64,000 bases of DNA from JACCTU01 sp963769665 (GTDB lineage: Bacteria > Actinomycetota > Thermoleophilia > Gaiellales > Gaiellaceae), in NCBI GenBank assembly GCA_963769665.1, contig CAVYMQ010000003.1, positions 992,001 through 1,056,000 of the forward strand. The letters are read 5' to 3'. The stretch's first letter is position 1, and each line of letters opens with the position of its first letter. Shown here in pieces: positions 61,691 to 64,000 of the stretch. The notes under the pieces were generated by a model. The model did not search any database and was not told the DNA's origin. It saw only the letters and a list, made by a program, of their open reading frames with translations. The position numbers and the translations under genes are program-made.

Positions 61691-61696
61691 CTGAAG

Positions 61697-61770
<74 letters not shown>

Positions 61771-61813
61771 GCGAGCCGGCCCAGTCTAGCGGGTCGCCTT
61801 CCGCAGGCCCGGC

Positions 61814-61819
61814 TACGCT
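61814..61819 (+). promoter_or_regulatory. -10 box TACGCT
   Basis: TACGCT ends six bases before GTG 61826, fitting the leaderless pattern. Confidence 0.4.
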
Positions 61820-61825
61820 GCGAGC

Positions 61826-62962
61826 GTGACCCGCGTCGACTGGTTCGCGCTCCTCTTCATCGCCCTCGCAGCGTTCTTCGGCTACCGGAAGGGGCTGATC
61901 TCGAGCGCGCTCTCCGTGGCGGGCATCGTCGTCGGGGCGATCATCGGCGCGCGGCTCGCGCCGCACCTGTTGGCTGAGGGATCGGAGTCGCCCTACACGC
62001 CGTTGGTCGGGCTGGCAGGCGCTGCCGTGGGGGCCGTGTTGCTCGAGACGCTCGGGACGGTCGCCGGGAGCGTCCTGCGGCGAAAGGTCGAGTTCGGTCC
62101 CGCGCGGGCGTTCGATTCCGGCGCCGGACTTCTGCTGGGCGCGGCCGCGGGGATCGCGGTCGTCTGGGTGCTCGGTTCCGTCGCGCTGCAGTTCCCGGGC
62201 AGGCCGGGATTGCGAGAGAGCGTTCAGCGCTCGGTAGTCCTTCAGCAGCTGAACGACGTCGTTCCGCCCGCGAAGCTGATGCGCGCGCTTGCGCGCGTCG
62301 ACCCCTTCCCGGCGATCACCGGTCCCGCCGCGCCGGTCGCGGCGCCCGATCCGCGCGTGCTTGCCGACTTGTCCGTTCGCCAGGCGTCGCCGTCCGTGTT
62401 GAAGGTGCTCGGGACTGCGTGCGGTCTCGGTGTCTCGGGCAGCGGCTGGGTCGCCGCGCCGGAGCTCGTCGTGACCGCAGCGCACGTCGTCGTCGGCCAG
62501 GACGACACGACAGTCGAGCCCGTCGGCGGCGTGCCGCGACTTCGCGCGCACGCCGTGTACGTCGACCGCCGGAACGACGTCGCCGTCTTGCGCGTCCCCG
62601 GCTTGGACGCGTCGCCGCTCCCACTCGCCAAGGCGCAGCCCGGTGCCTCCGTCGCGATCCTCGGCTTCCCGGAGAGCGGGCCGTTCACCGCGATCGCCGG
62701 GCGCATCGGCAGGACGCAGCCTGTGCTCGCGCGCGACAGCTACGGGGAAGGACCCCTCCTGCGCACGATCACGAGCCTGCGTGGCCGCGTACGACATGGC
62801 AACTCTGGCGGCCCGGCGATCGACGCAGAGGGCCGAGTCCAGGCGACGATCTTCGCCGCGCGTCCGGGCGGCGACGTCGGCTACGGCGTTCCGGCGCAGA
62901 TCGTGCGGCGCGCACTCGCGCGTTCGGCGGGGCCGGTGTCGACCGGCGACTGCGCGCGCTAG
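61826..62962 (+). CDS. CvpA-like membrane domain fused to trypsin-like serine protease (MarP-like)
   Basis: The product (378 residues, GTG) has a CvpA-type N-terminal part with four helices (WFALLFIALAAFFGYRKGLI and others, about 1-130), then an extracytoplasmic protease domain with His in VVTAAHVVVGQD, Asp in DRRNDVAVLRVPG and Ser in VRHGNSGGPAIDAEG. Mycobacterium MarP has the same layout and is needed for acid resistance, so a periplasmic stress protease is likely. It overlaps the convergent HD-GYP gene by four bases. Confidence 0.9.
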   Translation: MTRVDWFALLFIALAAFFGYRKGLISSALSVAGIVVGAIIGARLAPHLLAEGSESPYTPLVGLAGAAVGAVLLETLGTVAGSVLRRKVEFGPARAFDSGAGLLLGAAAGIAVVWVLGSVALQFPGRPGLRESVQRSVVLQQLNDVVPPAKLMRALARVDPFPAITGPAAPVAAPDPRVLADLSVRQASPSVLKVLGTACGLGVSGSGWVAAPELVVTAAHVVVGQDDTTVEPVGGVPRLRAHAVYVDRRNDVAVLRVPGLDASPLPLAKAQPGASVAILGFPESGPFTAIAGRIGRTQPVLARDSYGEGPLLRTITSLRGRVRHGNSGGPAIDAEGRVQATIFAARPGGDVGYGVPAQIVRRALARSAGPVSTGDCAR

Positions 62963-64000
62963 CTCGTTACAGCGACGAGCGCGTCGACGACTGCCGGGTC
63001 GAACTGCGTCCCGGAGCAGCGCCGTAGCTCGGCCAGTGCTTCGGCCTCCGACATGGCGTTGCGATAGGGCCGGTCGGTCGTCATCGCGCTGAACGCGTCG
63101 CACGCGCACACGACGCGGGCGACGAGTGGAATCGACTCTCCCGCAAGACGGTCGGGATAGCCCGCTCCGTCCCAGCGCTCGTGGCATGAGCGCACGAGAT
63201 GTCCGACCTCCCCGAGGAGCCCACCGACCTTCTCGAGCATCTGCTCGCCTTGGATCGTGTGCAGCTCGACGACCGCACGCTCGTCCGCGTCGAGCGGGCC
63301 GGGCTTGTTGATGATCTCGGACGGGATCCGAATCTTCCCGACGTCGTGCAGAAGCGCCGTGAACTCGGCGTCGCGCCGGAGCTTCGGGCTGAGCTCGAGC
63401 CGGTCGCAGACGGAGAGGACGAGATCGACCACGTGACGGCTGTGGCTCCCGGTGTAGGCGTCGTCCGCTTCGACGACGTCGCCGAGCAGGAGGGCCGTCC
63501 CGCGATACGCGTGTCCGAGCTCCACGGCGTGGTCGACCCTGCCCCGTCGCTCGCGTGCGAAGAATCCGATCAGGCCGAGCAGAGGCAGAGCGAGCAGAAA
63601 CGCGTACGGCCGGTCGGGGTACGCCGCGTAGGCGACGATGAGCCCGAGCGGGGCGAGCGCAAGATCGACGAGGTAGGCCAGTCCCACAGCCGGGAGGTGC
63701 GGCCGAATGCTGACGCCGAGAGCCGCTGCCCGCGCCGCCGAGCTTCCGAGGTCGAAGGCAAACTGCGCAGCGAGCGCCGCGGCGAAGATCGGCCAGTGCA
63801 GGCGCCAGTCGGGCGAGGGGCTGCCTGCTGCGACCAACACGAGGGCCGGGCCGAGCGCGTGCCAGCCGTTCGAGACGAGCACGATCGCCCGCTCTAGGTG
63901 CCACTGGCCGCGGAGATTCTCCGGCATGCCCCCGAGCAGGAAGCCGGCCGCGACGAGCAGCGGCGCGAGGCTCGGCTGCACGAGGAAGAGCATCGGCACG
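62959..64000 (-). CDS. membrane HD-GYP phosphodiesterase (N-terminus may lie outside window)
   Basis: At least 346 residues. The N-terminal half has about six hydrophobic segments (for example AFLLALPLLGLIGFFAR), a probable membrane sensory domain. The C-terminal HD-GYP domain has DDAYTGSHSRHVVDLVLSVC, the HD in TALLHDVGKIRIPSEIINKP, HTIQGEQML, and HERWDGAGYPDRLAGESIPL with GYP. HD-GYP enzymes hydrolyse cyclic di-GMP. A GTG at 63999 opens the frame but the gene may start beyond the window edge. Confidence 0.88.
   Translation of the reverse strand, partial: VPMLFLVQPSLAPLLVAAGFLLGGMPENLRGQWHLERAIVLVSNGWHALGPALVLVAAGSPSPDWRLHWPIFAAALAAQFAFDLGSSAARAAALGVSIRPHLPAVGLAYLVDLALAPLGLIVAYAAYPDRPYAFLLALPLLGLIGFFARERRGRVDHAVELGHAYRGTALLLGDVVEADDAYTGSHSRHVVDLVLSVCDRLELSPKLRRDAEFTALLHDVGKIRIPSEIINKPGPLDADERAVVELHTIQGEQMLEKVGGLLGEVGHLVRSCHERWDGAGYPDRLAGESIPLVARVVCACDAFSAMTTDRPYRNAMSEAEALAELRRCSGTQFDPAVVDALVAVTS

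Larger units (their letters stand above)
52967..61692. mobile_element. putative integrated island at tRNA-Asp, about 8.8 kb, integrase not found
   Basis: The region between the tRNA-Asp gene and the displaced tRNA 3' fragment holds an LtrA-family gene, three alpha/beta hydrolase genes, a GAF sensor kinase, two response regulators, a small protein, and a truncated DoxX gene. The repeat-to-repeat distance is 8772 bp. No integrase, excisionase or replication gene was recognised. Degenerate repeats of the type GACGARYAGCGRCAA lie next to the left att. Either the island lost its integrase or it was mobilised in trans. Gene content suggests stress and xenobiotic handling. Confidence 0.65.

Overview
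The window is about 68-70% GC, uses many GTG starts, has a tRNA without an encoded CCA, and carries korAB, CbbX-type AAA, BipA, MmpL and MarP-like genes and many secreted cupredoxin and PQQ proteins. This suggests a high-GC actinobacterium, most likely class Thermoleophilia (Gaiellales/Solirubrobacterales-like). That placement is inference from gene content and style, not from a marker search.

Layout. 1-8.5 kb: truncated GAF/PAS sensor, 2-oxoacid:ferredoxin oxidoreductase korAB, a long inverted repeat between convergent stops, a DHA2 exporter, a hemolysin III-type membrane protein, infA with an apparent AUU start, and a DEAD-box helicase. 8.5-12.4 kb: accessory block with two DUF488 genes, a dual-OB-like gene, a stand-alone MshEN-like protein and an unknown 556-residue protein with a nuclease-like patch. 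12.5-17.6 kb: MFS exporter with its MarR repressor and a clear operator, a hydrolase-cyclase fusion, and three Pro/Ala-rich or MshEN-like proteins. 17.6-24.5 kb: glutaredoxin-BolA pair, CbbX-like AAA, Rieske oxygenase, GH99-like secreted protein, cupin, typA and a secreted protein.

24.5-39 kb is the most coherent locus. A nine-gene minus-strand operon runs cupredoxin-like, moxR, DUF58, mxaA-like, VWA, TPR, VWA, PQQ dehydrogenase, cupredoxin. The six middle genes match the order mxaR-S-A-C-K-L of methanol dehydrogenase maturation clusters, and nearly every junction is a 4-base overlap. Two further PQQ propeller dehydrogenases and a two-domain cupredoxin run divergently. Together they look like a periplasmic or cell-surface alcohol-oxidation and copper electron-transfer module with a dedicated chaperone system.

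39-52.9 kb: a frameshifted remnant, a TPR-cyclase, a FAD oxidase, a HerA-like ATPase, DUF4126, ClC, cupin, MmpL, phospholipase D and asparaginase genes.

52.9-61.8 kb: an apparent 8.8 kb island inserted at a tRNA-Asp gene. The 3' part of the tRNA plus its terminator hairpin is repeated at the far side (52871-52966 versus 61645-61738). The island carries an LtrA-family protein, three alpha/beta hydrolases, a three-GAF sensor kinase, two response regulators, a small conserved protein and a truncated DoxX gene. No integrase was found. The window ends with a CvpA-protease fusion and an HD-GYP phosphodiesterase.

Many genes have a TANNNT-like -10 box ending 6-7 bases before the start codon, so leaderless transcription appears common. 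Two divergent pairs share overlapping -10 boxes in identical 23-base gaps.
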